Assembly (NCBI RefSeq): GCF_000009265.1
Contig: NC_008380.1
Location: 997,501-1,061,500 of the forward strand
Source: Rhizobium johnstonii 3841
GTDB taxonomy: Bacteria > Pseudomonadota > Alphaproteobacteria > Rhizobiales > Rhizobiaceae
Direction: 5' to 3'
Length of the DNA stretch: 64,000 nucleotides
Below, in pieces: positions 54,200 through 63,369 of this stretch; the first letter of the stretch is position 1; each line of letters begins with the position of its first letter. The translations under genes were made by a program, and so were the position numbers. The notes beneath the pieces are model-generated. The model was not told the DNA's origin. It did not search any database and was given only the letters and a program-made list of their open reading frames with translations.

Positions 54200-54337
54200 G
54201 CCCCTCACCCTAACCCTCTCCCCGTAAACGGGGCGAGGGGACGTGCCCTGCGAGAGGCGAGAGAGGAACGGAAAGGCTGCGGCTATCCCCCTTCGCCCCG
54301 CCTGCGGGGAGAAGGTGCCGGCAGGCGGATGAGGGGC
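54200..54337. repeat. 138-bp intergenic mosaic element, copy B
   Basis: The same length as copy A at 43311-43448 and nearly the same sequence, with the same ends (GCCCCTCACCC and GATGAGGGGC). It lies between the convergent MCP and dxs genes. Confidence 0.85.
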
Positions 54338-54365
54338 AGCGCAACGGCACGCCCTCACCCAAATC

Positions 54366-56282
54366 CTATCCCGCAACCCCAACCGCAACCCCGCGCCCCA
54401 GCGCCTTGAACACCGTCGAGACGATGCCGGCGCGGTCGAGGCCGGCGTGGGCGTTCATGGCTTCGGGCTTGGCCTGCTCCATCCAGATGTCGGGCATGAC
54501 GAGCGAGCGCAGCTTCAACCCGTTGTCGAGCAGGCCTTCGGTGGCGAGGAAATGCATCACATGGCTGCCGAAGCCTCCGATCGAGCCTTCCTCAACGGTG
54601 ATCACCATCTCATGGTGGCGGGCAAGCTGGCGGATCAGGTCATGGTCGAGCGGCTTGGCGAAACGCGCATCGGCGACCGTCGTCGAAAGCCCGGCGGCGT
54701 CGAGATCCTCGGCGGCCAGCAGACAATCGGCAAGCCGTGTGCCGAAGGAGAGCAGCGCCACCTTGGTGCCTTCCTTGACGATGCGGCCCTTGCCGATCTG
54801 CAGGATTTCGCCGCGCGCCGGCATATCGACGCCGACGCCTTCGCCGCGCGGATAGCGGAACGAGATCGGCCCGCCATCATAGGCGACAGCCGTGCGCACC
54901 ATATGCTTGAGTTCGGCCTCGTCGGCCGCCGCCATCACCACGAAGCCGGGCAGGGTGGTGAGGAAGGCGGTATCGAAGGAGCCGGCATGCGTCGGCCCGT
55001 CGGCGCCGACGAAACCGGCACGGTCGATCGGAAACCGCACCGGCAGTCCCTGGATCGCTACGTCGTGCACGACCTGGTCGTAGGCGCGCTGCAGGAAGGT
55101 GGAATAGAGGGCCGCGAACGGCTTGTAGCCTTCCGCTGCCAGGCCGGCAGCGAAGGTGACGGCATGCTGCTCGGCAATACCGACGTCGAAACACCGCGAC
55201 GGAAAGGCCTCGGCGAGCTTGTCGAGGCCGGTACCATTCGGCATGGCGGCGGTGATGCCGACGATCTTGTCGTCGAGGGTGGCTTCCTGCACCAGCGCTT
55301 CGGCAAAGACGCTGGTATAGCTCGGCGCATTCGGCTTGACCCTTGCCTGGGCGCCGGTGATGACGTCGAACTTGTTGACGCCGTGATACTTGTCGGCCGC
55401 CGCTTCCGCCGGCGGATAGCCCTTGCCCTTCTGGGTGACGACATGGATCAGCACCGGTCCGCGCCCATTGTCGCGCACATTGCGCAACACGGGCAGCAGG
55501 TGGTCGAAGGAATGCCCGTCGATCGGGCCGATATGATAAAAGCCCATCTCCTCGAACATCGTGCCGCCGGTGACGTAGCCGCGCGCATGCTCGACGGCAC
55601 GGGTGATCGCCCGGTCGATATTCTTGCCGAGATAGGCCGTCAGCTTCTTGCCGAAGTCACGGAAGCCCATATAGGTGCGCCCCGAGGCGAGACGGGCAAG
55701 ATAGGCGCTCATGGCGCCCGTCGGCGGCGCGATCGACATGTCGTTGTCGTTGAGGATGACGATGAGGCGCGCATCCAGCGCGCCGGCATTGTTCAGCGCC
55801 TCATAGGCCATGCCGGCCGACATCGCCCCGTCGCCGATGACGGCGATGACGCGGCGGTCCGATTTGTCGAGGTCGGCGGCAATCGCCATGCCGAGGCCGG
55901 CCGAAATCGAGGTCGAGGAATGCGCCGCGCCGAAGGGATCATATTCGCTCTCCGCCCGGCGGGTGAAGCCGGACAGCCCGTCTTCCTGGCGCAGCGTCCG
56001 AATGCGGTCACGCCGGCCGGTGAGAATCTTGTGCGGATAACATTGATGGCCGACATCGAAGATCAGCCGATCATCAGGTGTGTCGAAGACGCTGTGGATG
56101 GCGATCGTCAATTCGACGACGCCGAGACCGGCGCCCAGATGGCCGCCGGTGCGCGACACCGCATCGATCATTTCGTCCCGGACTTCGCGGGCAAGCTGCG
56201 GCAGGTCGCGATCCTCGAGCTTGCGCAGGTCGGCGGGATAGATGACCTGGTCGAGCAGGGGGGTCTTCGGCAGTTGTGTCAC
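54366..56282 (-). CDS. dxs: 1-deoxy-D-xylulose-5-phosphate synthase
   Basis: DXS is the thiamin-diphosphate-dependent enzyme that condenses pyruvate and glyceraldehyde-3-phosphate, the entry step of the methylerythritol phosphate pathway. The 638-residue protein has [15 protein letters not shown], the ThDP motif [20 protein letters not shown], and the transketolase-like central and C-terminal domains ([35 protein letters not shown]). IspE (6713) catalyses a later step of the same pathway. A pirin and an SDR gene, and two hairpin repeats, lie between dxs and xseB. Confidence 0.97.
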   Translation of the reverse strand: MTQLPKTPLLDQVIYPADLRKLEDRDLPQLAREVRDEMIDAVSRTGGHLGAGLGVVELTIAIHSVFDTPDDRLIFDVGHQCYPHKILTGRRDRIRTLRQEDGLSGFTRRAESEYDPFGAAHSSTSISAGLGMAIAADLDKSDRRVIAVIGDGAMSAGMAYEALNNAGALDARLIVILNDNDMSIAPPTGAMSAYLARLASGRTYMGFRDFGKKLTAYLGKNIDRAITRAVEHARGYVTGGTMFEEMGFYHIGPIDGHSFDHLLPVLRNVRDNGRGPVLIHVVTQKGKGYPPAEAAADKYHGVNKFDVITGAQARVKPNAPSYTSVFAEALVQEATLDDKIVGITAAMPNGTGLDKLAEAFPSRCFDVGIAEQHAVTFAAGLAAEGYKPFAALYSTFLQRAYDQVVHDVAIQGLPVRFPIDRAGFVGADGPTHAGSFDTAFLTTLPGFVVMAAADEAELKHMVRTAVAYDGGPISFRYPRGEGVGVDMPARGEILQIGKGRIVKEGTKVALLSFGTRLADCLLAAEDLDAAGLSTTVADARFAKPLDHDLIRQLARHHEMVITVEEGSIGGFGSHVMHFLATEGLLDNGLKLRSLVMPDIWMEQAKPEAMNAHAGLDRAGIVSTVFKALGRGVAVGVAG

Positions 56283-56377
56283 GGGCGGGCGCTCTTTCTT
56301 GCTTTTCCTTGTTCCGCTTTATTCGATTAGATTGCGGCAAAACAAGTGCATTTCAGGAACCGAAGGTTTTTACCTTA

Positions 56378-56425
56378 GAGCATGATGCCGAAAAGTGTGA
56401 GCGGTTTTCGGACAAGATCATGCTC
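56378..56425. repeat. Short palindromic element
   Basis: A near-perfect palindrome (GAGCATGATGCCGAAAA and TTTTCGGACAAGATCATGCTC) around GTGTGAGCGG. It is almost identical to the copy at 7581-7628, which encodes the ispE start. Confidence 0.88.
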
Positions 56426-56435
56426 CCACTATTAA

Positions 56436-56482
56436 AGCATGGTGCCGAAAAGTGTGAACGGTTTTCGGCGGAGATCCAGCTC
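56436..56482. repeat. Short palindromic element, degraded tandem copy
   Basis: AGCATGGTGCCGAAAA and TTTTCGGCGGAGATCCAGCT around GTGTGAACGG. The core pairs as well as at 56378, but the outer arms are partly decayed. Confidence 0.7.
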
Positions 56483-56527
56483 TATTTCTCGATCCCGATC
56501 CGGAGGAATCGGATCATCGGGATCCGT

Positions 56528-57451
56528 TTAGCCTTCCGGCAAAGGCACGAATTCCTCTTCGTCTCCGGGAACGATATCGAAGCGGCCGGTGCGCCATTCC
56601 TCCTTGGCCTGTTCGATCCGCTCCTTCGAGGAGGAGACGAAATTCCACCAGATATAACGTTTCGAATTGAGCGCCGCCCCTCCGAAGAGCATCAGGTGGC
56701 AGCCGTCGCGGCCGGCTTCCAGCGTGATCTGATCGCCCGGCCGGAAGACCAGCAGCTGGTCGGCGGCGAAGCGGTCGCCTGATATGACGACCTCGCCCGA
56801 CAGCACGTAGACGGCGCGCTCTTCATGCGCCGCGCCGAAGGGAAATTTGGCGCCTGGCTGCAGGTCGAGATCGACATAGAGCGTGTCGGAGAAGACGCCG
56901 ACCGGCGATGTCATGCCTTCGAACGAGCCGATGACCACACGCCCGCGCACGCCTGCCGTCTCGATCAGCGGCATGGCGGATTTTTCCGTATGGGCGAAGG
57001 CGGGATCGATCTCCTCCTTGTCGTCGGGCAGCGCCAGCCAGGTCTGCAGCCCCGACATCAGCAGCGGATGGCCGCGCAGATTGTCGGGAGTGCGCTCGGA
57101 GTGCACGATGCCGCGGCCGGCCGTCATCAGGTTGATGTCGCCGGGACGGATGACCTTTTCGGTGCCGAGGCTGTCGCGATGACGGATCTCGCCGTCGAAC
57201 AGATAGGTGACCGTCGACAGTCCGATATGCGGATGCGGCTTGACGTCGAGCGCCTCGTCGGGCTTCAGGATCGCCGGCCCCATGCGGTCGAAGAAGATGA
57301 ATGGCCCGACCAGCCGCCGCTGCCGGCTGGGCAGCGCGCGGCGCACCTGGAAACCGCCGATATCGCTGGTGCGCGGGATGATCAGGTTCTCGATCGCGTC
57401 GCAGGCGAAGGCATCGCCGGGCAGGGGATCTTTACCGGGAAAAAAGGACAT
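56528..57451 (-). CDS. Pirin family protein
   Basis: A 307-residue bicupin of the pirin family. The N-terminal cupin has the metal ligand set PHPHIGLSTVTYLFDGEI, with GIVHSERTP supplying the later His and Glu. Bacterial pirins can act as quercetinases or regulators; which applies is not shown. It lies after dxs on the same strand in reverse, with two hairpin repeats between, and 86 bases from the SDR gene. Confidence 0.9.
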   Translation of the reverse strand: MSFFPGKDPLPGDAFACDAIENLIIPRTSDIGGFQVRRALPSRQRRLVGPFIFFDRMGPAILKPDEALDVKPHPHIGLSTVTYLFDGEIRHRDSLGTEKVIRPGDINLMTAGRGIVHSERTPDNLRGHPLLMSGLQTWLALPDDKEEIDPAFAHTEKSAMPLIETAGVRGRVVIGSFEGMTSPVGVFSDTLYVDLDLQPGAKFPFGAAHEERAVYVLSGEVVISGDRFAADQLLVFRPGDQITLEAGRDGCHLMLFGGAALNSKRYIWWNFVSSSKERIEQAKEEWRTGRFDIVPGDEEEFVPLPEG

Positions 57452-57537
57452 TGGGATCTCCGATCGCTACAGTGCCAAGCGTCATCGCCCACAGATAGCG
57501 CCTCGAGCGCCGCACGTCCAATCGGACGCGCGCCGGC

Positions 57538-58311
57538 TCAGATCGCGGTAAAACCATTGTCGACGAAGAGATGCGCGCCATTGACGAAGCCCGACTCGTC
57601 GCTGGCGAGATAAAGCGCGGCCCGCGCAACATCCTCCGGCTCGCCGATCCGACCTTGCTGCGCGGCAATGGCGGCATCCGAAACGTCGACGCCGAGCGCC
57701 TGCAGGTCAGCCACCTCGCGCAGGCCATGCGGCGTGCGGATGAAGCCGGGGCAGACGGCGTTGCAGCGGATGTTGCGGTCGCGGAATTCCACCGCGATGG
57801 CGCGGGCAAACATATGCACGGCCCCTTTGGTCGTGTCGTAAAGCACTTCCATCGGCGTGGCGGCGACCGCCGAGATCGACGAGGTGCAGACGATCGACCC
57901 GCCGCCGCTGGCGATCATCTTCGGCAGCACGGCCTTGGTCATCAGGAACATCGAGCGCACATTGACGGCGTGCAGCCAATCCCATTCCTCAACGGTCGTT
58001 TCGAGAAAAGGTTTGATGACGATCGTGCCGGCGTGATTGAAGAGCACGGTGACTGCACCGTAACGTTTTTCGACGCCGGCGACGGCGGCATTGACGGCGG
58101 CTTCGTCCGAGACGTCGGCCGTCCAGCAATCGGCCTTGCCGCCGGCATCACGGATTTGCTTCACGGTCTCTGCGGCTGCATCGCCATTGCGGTCGATGAT
58201 CGCAACACGCGCGCCTTCCGCCGCAAAAAGCTTCGAAGCGGCGCCGCCCATGCCGGTCGCGCCGCCCGAGATAATGGCGACCTTGCCCTTCAACCTGTCC
58301 GTCATTCCCAT
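57538..58311 (-). CDS. Short-chain dehydrogenase/reductase
   Basis: A 257-residue SDR of the classical type: the cofactor motif AIISGGATGMGGAASKLFA, NHAGTIVI in place of the common NNAG, the catalytic Ser (CTSSISAV) and YDTTKGAVHMFARAIAVEF (YxxxK). ATG 58311 follows GAGGGG; the frame is open to 58365. The substrate is unknown. It is transcribed in the same direction as pirin and may form a two-gene unit. Confidence 0.9.
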   Translation of the reverse strand: MGMTDRLKGKVAIISGGATGMGGAASKLFAAEGARVAIIDRNGDAAAETVKQIRDAGGKADCWTADVSDEAAVNAAVAGVEKRYGAVTVLFNHAGTIVIKPFLETTVEEWDWLHAVNVRSMFLMTKAVLPKMIASGGGSIVCTSSISAVAATPMEVLYDTTKGAVHMFARAIAVEFRDRNIRCNAVCPGFIRTPHGLREVADLQALGVDVSDAAIAAQQGRIGEPEDVARAALYLASDESGFVNGAHLFVDNGFTAI

Positions 58312-58391
58312 GTCCCCTCGCTGTTTTGCAAAGGGATCATAGATCGGTCCGAAGCCGATAGCCAAGCACCTTCAAAAGGGAGTTTGCCGCA

Positions 58392-58649
58392 TCAGGCGCC
58401 GTCGAGCGGCTCGACGCCCTGCGGCTTGCCGGCGCGGTCGAGCCGGATCTTCTCGATGCGGTTTTCGGCGGCCGAAAGCAGCGTTTCGCAATGTTTCTTC
58501 AGCGCTTCGCCGCGCTCATAGATCTCGATCGATTCATCCAGCGCCACATCGCCGCGTTCCAGCCGGGCGACGATGCTTTCGAGTTCGGCGACCGCCTTTT
58601 CGAAGGAAAGGCCGGACACCTCCGGCTTGGCGCTGTCAGTCATTCTCAA
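58392..58649 (-). CDS. xseB: Exodeoxyribonuclease VII small subunit
   Basis: The 85-residue small subunit of exonuclease VII, which degrades single-stranded [23 protein letters not shown] and the [17 protein letters not shown] helix are the family signatures. Its ATGA overlaps the stop of the HDAC gene by four bases, so it is coupled to it. The large subunit gene is not in this window. Confidence 0.94.
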   Translation of the reverse strand: MRMTDSAKPEVSGLSFEKAVAELESIVARLERGDVALDESIEIYERGEALKKHCETLLSAAENRIEKIRLDRAGKPQGVEPLDGA

Positions 58650-59581
58650 CCCTTCATCATTCTCAGAATATGCATGCCCGCCGATTCGGCGAGTCCCTCG
58701 AGATCATAACCGCCTTCGAGCAGGCTGACGACCCGGTTCTTCGCGTGCCGGTCCGCGAGTTCGAGCACACGCCCGGTCGCCCAGTCGAAATCCTCGCCGG
58801 TCAGATTGATCTGCGCCAGCGGATCGCGGTGATGCGCGTCGAAGCCGGCGGAGATGATGATGAGATCCGGCCGGAAATCGTCAAGGGCGGGCAGCACGCG
58901 CGATTTGAACGCCTCGCGAAAATGGTCGCTGCCGACATTCGGCGACAGCGGCGCATTGACGATGGTGTTGTGCTTGCCCTTCTCGTCCTTGGCGCCGGTG
59001 CCGGGATAGAGCGGCATCTGATGCGTCGAGCAGAACAGCACCGAAGCATCGTCCCAGAAGATATCCTGCGTGCCGTTGCCGTGGTGCACGTCCCAGTCGA
59101 CAATGGCGATGCGCTCGGCGCCATGCGTCCTCTGCGCATGCCGGGCGGCGATCGCCGCATTGTTGAAGAAGCAGAAGCCCATCGCCGTCATCTTCTCGGC
59201 ATGGTGCCCCGGCGGGCGGGCGGCGACGAAGACATTGTCGGCCCGGCCGGTAAAGACATCGTCCACCGCCGCCATCGCCCCGCCGATGCCGGTCAGCGCC
59301 GCCTGCAGGCTCTTGCTGCTGGCATAGGTGTCGGCTTCGATCTGGTTGATCTCACCCTCTTCCTCGGGGATCTCCCGCATGACGGCGATGAGATGTTCCT
59401 CCGGATGGGCAAGCAGCACCGCATCCTCGTTCGCCTGCGGCGCCGGCCGACGCTCCAGCCGCTCGAAATTCGGATGTTCCAGCGCGACATTGATGGCGCG
59501 GATCCTGTCCGATCGCTCCGGATGGCCGGCGGGCGTGACATGTTCCAGGAAGATCGGGTGTTCATAAAGACGGGTGCTCAT
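58646..59581 (-). CDS. Histone-deacetylase-family (acetoin utilisation/acetylpolyamine amidohydrolase) protein
   Basis: A 311-residue zinc amidohydrolase of the HDAC superfamily. Zinc and active-site motifs are [38 protein letters not shown] and [15 protein letters not shown]. Bacterial members deacetylate small acetylated amines or proteins. It is the first gene of the coupled pair with xseB. The order dxs - xseB - HDAC is common in alphaproteobacteria; here two genes lie inserted between dxs and xseB. Confidence 0.92.
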   Translation of the reverse strand: MSTRLYEHPIFLEHVTPAGHPERSDRIRAINVALEHPNFERLERRPAPQANEDAVLLAHPEEHLIAVMREIPEEEGEINQIEADTYASSKSLQAALTGIGGAMAAVDDVFTGRADNVFVAARPPGHHAEKMTAMGFCFFNNAAIAARHAQRTHGAERIAIVDWDVHHGNGTQDIFWDDASVLFCSTHQMPLYPGTGAKDEKGKHNTIVNAPLSPNVGSDHFREAFKSRVLPALDDFRPDLIIISAGFDAHHRDPLAQINLTGEDFDWATGRVLELADRHAKNRVVSLLEGGYDLEGLAESAGMHILRMMKG

Positions 59582-59763
59582 GAAGACACTCTATCGGTCG
59601 CTTATGTCATGTGCCACAGCAGATGGGGCATCGCCTGACGATTTCAACAAGCGCTCTTGCCGCGCCTGCCGACCGTTGACCTATCACACTGTCTCATTTG
59701 CGCAGTTTTCGTCGAGCCGGTCCATGGCAACGGCGCCGCATCTTTTCAGGCGTGCAAAGGATA

Positions 59764-59819
59764 CTGTAACACTTTGAACTATTGCGTAATTTTATCCTTA
59801 AGCTAGTTCCGGTATAAGC
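59764..59819 (+). promoter_or_regulatory. Conserved 56-nt element, second copy
   Basis: It begins CTGTAACACTTTGAA as at 32335 and aligns with that element without gaps through GTAATTTTATCC and TAGTTCCGGTA. It lies 50 bases before the ATG of the thioesterase gene. The 287-base gap 59582-59868 otherwise shows no gene. Confidence 0.55.
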
Positions 59820-59868
59820 AATTATGCAGTAATGTTGCCATGGGGAACTCAGTAGGGCAGATCTGTTG

Positions 59869-60270
59869 ATGAGTCAGTCGGAACGCCCGGATGTGGCGGA
59901 AATACGCGTGCCGTTTCGCGATGTCGATATGAACGGCCAGATGTTTCTGGCCTCCTATATTTCCTATGCCGAGTCCGTGCTTGCGAGCTTCTGGTCCTCA
60001 CGGCCCGATGTCGATGACGAACCCGTCTATAGCCCCAGCAAAGTTTCCTGCTTTCTCCACCGTCCGCTGCACTACGACGAGCCGGCAACCTTCACCGCCA
60101 CCATCGACAAGATCGGCGTGCGCTCCATCGGCTTCCTCATTTCGATCGATACGGGCGAGGAGCGCGCCGCCGAGGTGGAAATCATCTGGCAGGCCCACGC
60201 CCCCGAAGACCAGTCGCCGGCCTCGCTGCCCGAGGAGACGCGCGACTGGCTTTATCGATTTTTGAATTAG
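59869..60270 (+). CDS. Hotdog-fold acyl-CoA thioesterase
   Basis: A 133-residue YbgC/4HBT-type thioesterase. The signature is VPFRDVDMNGQMFLASYISYAESVL, where Asp of the DVDMNG segment is the catalytic acid, and the hotdog core continues through HYDEPATFTATIDKIGVRS. The acyl substrate is unknown. I chose ATG 59869 over the TTG before it. Confidence 0.88.
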   Translation: MSQSERPDVAEIRVPFRDVDMNGQMFLASYISYAESVLASFWSSRPDVDDEPVYSPSKVSCFLHRPLHYDEPATFTATIDKIGVRSIGFLISIDTGEERAAEVEIIWQAHAPEDQSPASLPEETRDWLYRFLN

Positions 60271-60316
60271 GGGATTCCAAAGGCGAAACGGTTTTCCCGG
60301 GAGTTGCGCGAAAACC
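60271..60316. repeat. Degraded short palindromic element
   Basis: GGATTCCAAAGGCGAAACGG followed by TTTTCCCGGGAGTTGCGCGAAAACC resembles the family at 3687 and 21537, but only part of the stem pairs. Confidence 0.5.
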
Positions 60317-60405
60317 AAAAGAAGGCATTTCAGTGCCTCCGAGAAACGGGAGCGCTCTTTCCGGCCGCTGAATAGCCGGATTACGCTGGAATATGCCAAG
60401 CCCGG

Positions 60406-61077
60406 CTATGCGCTGACCGGCTCTGAAACGCTCTTTCGCGAACTCCACTCCTCCTTGGTCTGCGTCTTGATGTCGAACTGGTCGCGCGTCCTCGCATAGG
60501 TATGGCCACCCATCCTGCCGACGGCGTCCATCAGTTGCTGGTCGATATGCAGGTTCGTCGGATTGACCGCGTCGCTTCTGACGTAGACGCCGAGCACTTC
60601 CCCGAGGATGATCTCGCGCGCCGGGCCGACCTGCAAGGTGGTGTGGCGGCGGCATTCGAGAGCGGCGGGTGCTGCCAGGATGCGGGGGCTTCTGACCATC
60701 TGTCCCGGCGCCGTTGCCAGTCCGGCTTCCGAGAGTTCGTCGACCTCAGGGCCGAACTTGATGGCGCAGACTTCCATCTGGTCGACAAGCGCGTCATCGC
60801 AGATATGGACCGTGAACTCGCCGGTTTCGCGGATGTTGCGGGCGGTATCCTTGAAGCGCATGTCGGCATAATTCTCGACGCCGATGGCAACGATTGCCGG
60901 GTCGTGGGTCAGGACGTTGAAGAAGCTGAACGGGCCGGCATTCGGCAGGCCTTCCTTGCTCACCGTCGTCACCAGCGCGATCGGGCGGGGAATGACCGTG
61001 CCGATGAGGATCTTGTAACGCTCGCGCTCGGTCAGCTTGGCGAAATCGAAATGCGTGTGTTGTTTATGATGGGTCAT
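60406..61077 (-). CDS. Flavin reductase family protein
   Basis: A 223-residue FMN-binding split-barrel protein of the flavin-reductase-like (DIM6/NTAB) family: PRPIALVTTVSKEGLPNAGPFSFFN and IVAIGVENYADMRFKDT near the N-terminus are typical. It starts one base after the stop of the M24-fold gene, so it is translated with it. It may supply reduced flavin or act as an oxidoreductase in the pathway served by the neighbouring ABC transporter. Confidence 0.87.
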   Translation of the reverse strand: MTHHKQHTHFDFAKLTERERYKILIGTVIPRPIALVTTVSKEGLPNAGPFSFFNVLTHDPAIVAIGVENYADMRFKDTARNIRETGEFTVHICDDALVDQMEVCAIKFGPEVDELSEAGLATAPGQMVRSPRILAAPAALECRRHTTLQVGPAREIILGEVLGVYVRSDAVNPTNLHIDQQLMDAVGRMGGHTYARTRDQFDIKTQTKEEWSSRKSVSEPVSA

Positions 61078-61078
61078 G

Positions 61079-62503
61079 TCAGGCCTCGGCTGCGACGCGG
61101 TGGGTTTCAAGCGGGGTATGGCGGCTGAGGTTCTCAAAGCCGTCCTTGGTCACGACATACATGTCGCCGATGTTGCAGCCGGCCGACAACGGCTCCAGCC
61201 ATTGCGTGTGCAGCACGAAGACCATGCCCTCCTCCATCCTGTCGTAGTTATGCGAGGAGATGTTGAAGCTGTTCTGGCCGCCGGCCATGCCGACCGAATG
61301 GCCGAGGTTCGGATTGTGCGGTCCGTGCGTTGCCGGATAGACGTGCATGAGCTTGCGGCCTTGCGCTTCCCAGTCGATGTCCTTCACATATTGATTGGGG
61401 ATCAGGCGCGCTCCGCCATCTTCCATCGGCGACCAGTTATAGGGCATGGTTCGCGCCTCGGCTGAGGTGAGCATGCCGCGCTCGATCATCGGCTCGAAGG
61501 CGGCATTGTTGACGTCGCGCATCAATGCGCCGGGCCTAATCAGCTTTTCGGCCCGCTTGACGCCTTCGGTGCAGGCGGCAAGCACATCCTCCTGATGGCT
61601 GCTGATATCGCCGACCGCGATCATGCGGGCGGTCTGGGCGGTATAGCCGCGATAGGTGACGTTGGAGATATAGAGGTTGATGAGGTCGCCGGGCCGGACG
61701 ATGTGGCCATAGGGTTTGCCGCAATGGGTGCCGAATTCATTGATGCCGATCTGGTAGCCGTCGCCGGTTTCGCCGCCGAGTGCCATCTGCGCATAGGTGA
61801 AGACGGCCAGGATTTCATGGTCGGTGACGCCTGGCTTCGCCACATGATAGGCGGCCTGCGTGCCGATGCTGATCAACTGGGCGGCGGCGCGGAACATCTC
61901 GATCTCGGGCAGTGAGCGGACCTTCTGCATGCGGTCGAGAATGGCGTTGTCGGCCACGAACTTGCTCTTCGGCATCAACTCGTCGAGCGCAGACCAGAAG
62001 GTCAGAGACGTACGGTCGCCGATCCTGCCGATCTGCGCCTTGGCAAGACCGAGACTGGCGAGAACCTCGGCACATTTCTCGGCGGTCTTGAGGACGGAAT
62101 CGCCGGGGCGGTCGGCATATTCGCGGCCGATCGGGCCGATCTGCCAGATTTCGTCGACGAGCACGGGCTCGCCGCCCGGCGGAAGCAGGACGGATTGAGT
62201 GAAGAAGGAGAGAAGCACCATCGCCTTGTCGGCATCGGTCGGAATGATCAGCACGCCTTCGCGCATCCAGTCGCAGATGTAACGCAGATAGGCATTCGAG
62301 GCGTGGAACCAGCCGACGCTGCCGGCATGGACGACCAGCGCGTCATGACCGGCTTCGACCGCCTGACGGCGAATTCTGCGAAGGCGATCCTCGAACTCTT
62401 CGACAGGAAGCGGCAGCGGCGCGGAGAAATCGAAATCCGGCTGGAAATCGGCCAGCAGCGATCCCATCCGATAGGCGCCTGCGTTTGTCGCGCGCATGTT
62501 CAT
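61079..62503 (-). CDS. M24-fold (creatinase/aminopeptidase-P-like) protein without the acidic metal ligands
   Basis: A 474-residue pita-bread-fold protein: an N-terminal creatinase-type domain (about 40-190) and a C-terminal M24 domain (about 200-460). At the usual metal site, the first Asp position reads Y278/I279 (LINLYISN), the second Asp reads Q290 (GYTAQTAR), the first Glu region reads VLHTQWLEP and the last Glu reads G446 (NIGDMYVVT). The histidine of GHSVG (H402) remains. Creatinase is a known metal-free member of this fold. It lies downstream of two polyamine-type permease genes and one base before the flavin reductase gene. A small-molecule hydrolase is more likely than a peptidase. 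Confidence 0.85.
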   Translation of the reverse strand: MNMRATNAGAYRMGSLLADFQPDFDFSAPLPLPVEEFEDRLRRIRRQAVEAGHDALVVHAGSVGWFHASNAYLRYICDWMREGVLIIPTDADKAMVLLSFFTQSVLLPPGGEPVLVDEIWQIGPIGREYADRPGDSVLKTAEKCAEVLASLGLAKAQIGRIGDRTSLTFWSALDELMPKSKFVADNAILDRMQKVRSLPEIEMFRAAAQLISIGTQAAYHVAKPGVTDHEILAVFTYAQMALGGETGDGYQIGINEFGTHCGKPYGHIVRPGDLINLYISNVTYRGYTAQTARMIAVGDISSHQEDVLAACTEGVKRAEKLIRPGALMRDVNNAAFEPMIERGMLTSAEARTMPYNWSPMEDGGARLIPNQYVKDIDWEAQGRKLMHVYPATHGPHNPNLGHSVGMAGGQNSFNISSHNYDRMEEGMVFVLHTQWLEPLSAGCNIGDMYVVTKDGFENLSRHTPLETHRVAAEA

Positions 62504-62547
62504 GAGTTTGTTCCTTCTAATTCAAGCATAGGTCAATGACGGATCGT

Positions 62548-63369
62548 TCAGGCCTGCCGCGGCGGCGCGAGCACACGCCGGGCAACAAGCAGTCCCACCA
62601 GCGTCACGCCAATCAGAATTCCGGAGATTGCCGCGACGCGCACATCGAGCGATTCCTCGATCAGCGCGAACATGCGCAGCGGCAGGACGGTCGTTCTGGC
62701 ATCGGCGAGGAAAAGCGACACCGACACATTATCGAGCGACTGGATGAAGACGAGGAATGCGCCGGCCAGAATGCCGGGCATCAGCAGCGGCAGGGTGACG
62801 CGCCGCAGTGTCATGAACCAGCTCGCGCCCATCGTCGTCGATGCCTCGGCAAGCGAGGGATTGAGACCCTGGGCGACGACGGAGGCGGCGCGGTACATCA
62901 GCGGCCCGAAGACGACGACATGGCCTGATACGGTCAGCCAGAGCGACGGCTTGAAGCCGATGAAATTGGCGACGATCAAGGCGGCAAGACCGTAGACCAG
63001 GCTCGGCAGGACGAGCGGGGCGAGCAGCAGCGGCTCGATCGTGCCGACAGTGCTGCGCTTCATGCGCGTCATGCCGATGGTTGCCGGAACCGCAAAGATC
63101 AGCGATCCGAGGACGGCAAGGCCGGCGATCTTCAGCGAGTTCCAGGCGGCGATATGTTCGGTTGCCGAGCGAACGGGATCGAGCAGCGCCGCATACCACC
63201 TGAGCGAAAAGCCCTGCGGCGGATATTTCAATGTCTGCCCCGAGGTAAACGACATCGTCAGCGCAATCACGATCGGTGCGACGAGATAGATGACGCAGAG
63301 GCCGCCGAAACCGTAGACGAATGCCTTGTAGAGCATGACGGGAATGGGATTTTCGCGACGATCACGCAT
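62548..63369 (-). CDS. ABC transporter permease, PotC-like
   Basis: A 273-residue inner-membrane permease with about six helices. The EAA loop that meets the ATPase is SLAEASTTMGASWFMTLRRV with the following TLPLLMPGI. It matches the second permease of spermidine/putrescine-type importers (PotC). It overlaps the first permease gene by eight bases and precedes the M24-fold gene by 44 bases. The binding protein and ATPase genes are probably beyond the window end. Confidence 0.9.
   Translation of the reverse strand: MRDRRENPIPVMLYKAFVYGFGGLCVIYLVAPIVIALTMSFTSGQTLKYPPQGFSLRWYAALLDPVRSATEHIAAWNSLKIAGLAVLGSLIFAVPATIGMTRMKRSTVGTIEPLLLAPLVLPSLVYGLAALIVANFIGFKPSLWLTVSGHVVVFGPLMYRAASVVAQGLNPSLAEASTTMGASWFMTLRRVTLPLLMPGILAGAFLVFIQSLDNVSVSLFLADARTTVLPLRMFALIEESLDVRVAAISGILIGVTLVGLLVARRVLAPPRQA

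Noticed and set aside
54447..56330. A 627-residue plus-strand open frame
   Set aside because: It is antisense to dxs and consists of His/Asp/Arg-rich low-complexity sequence.
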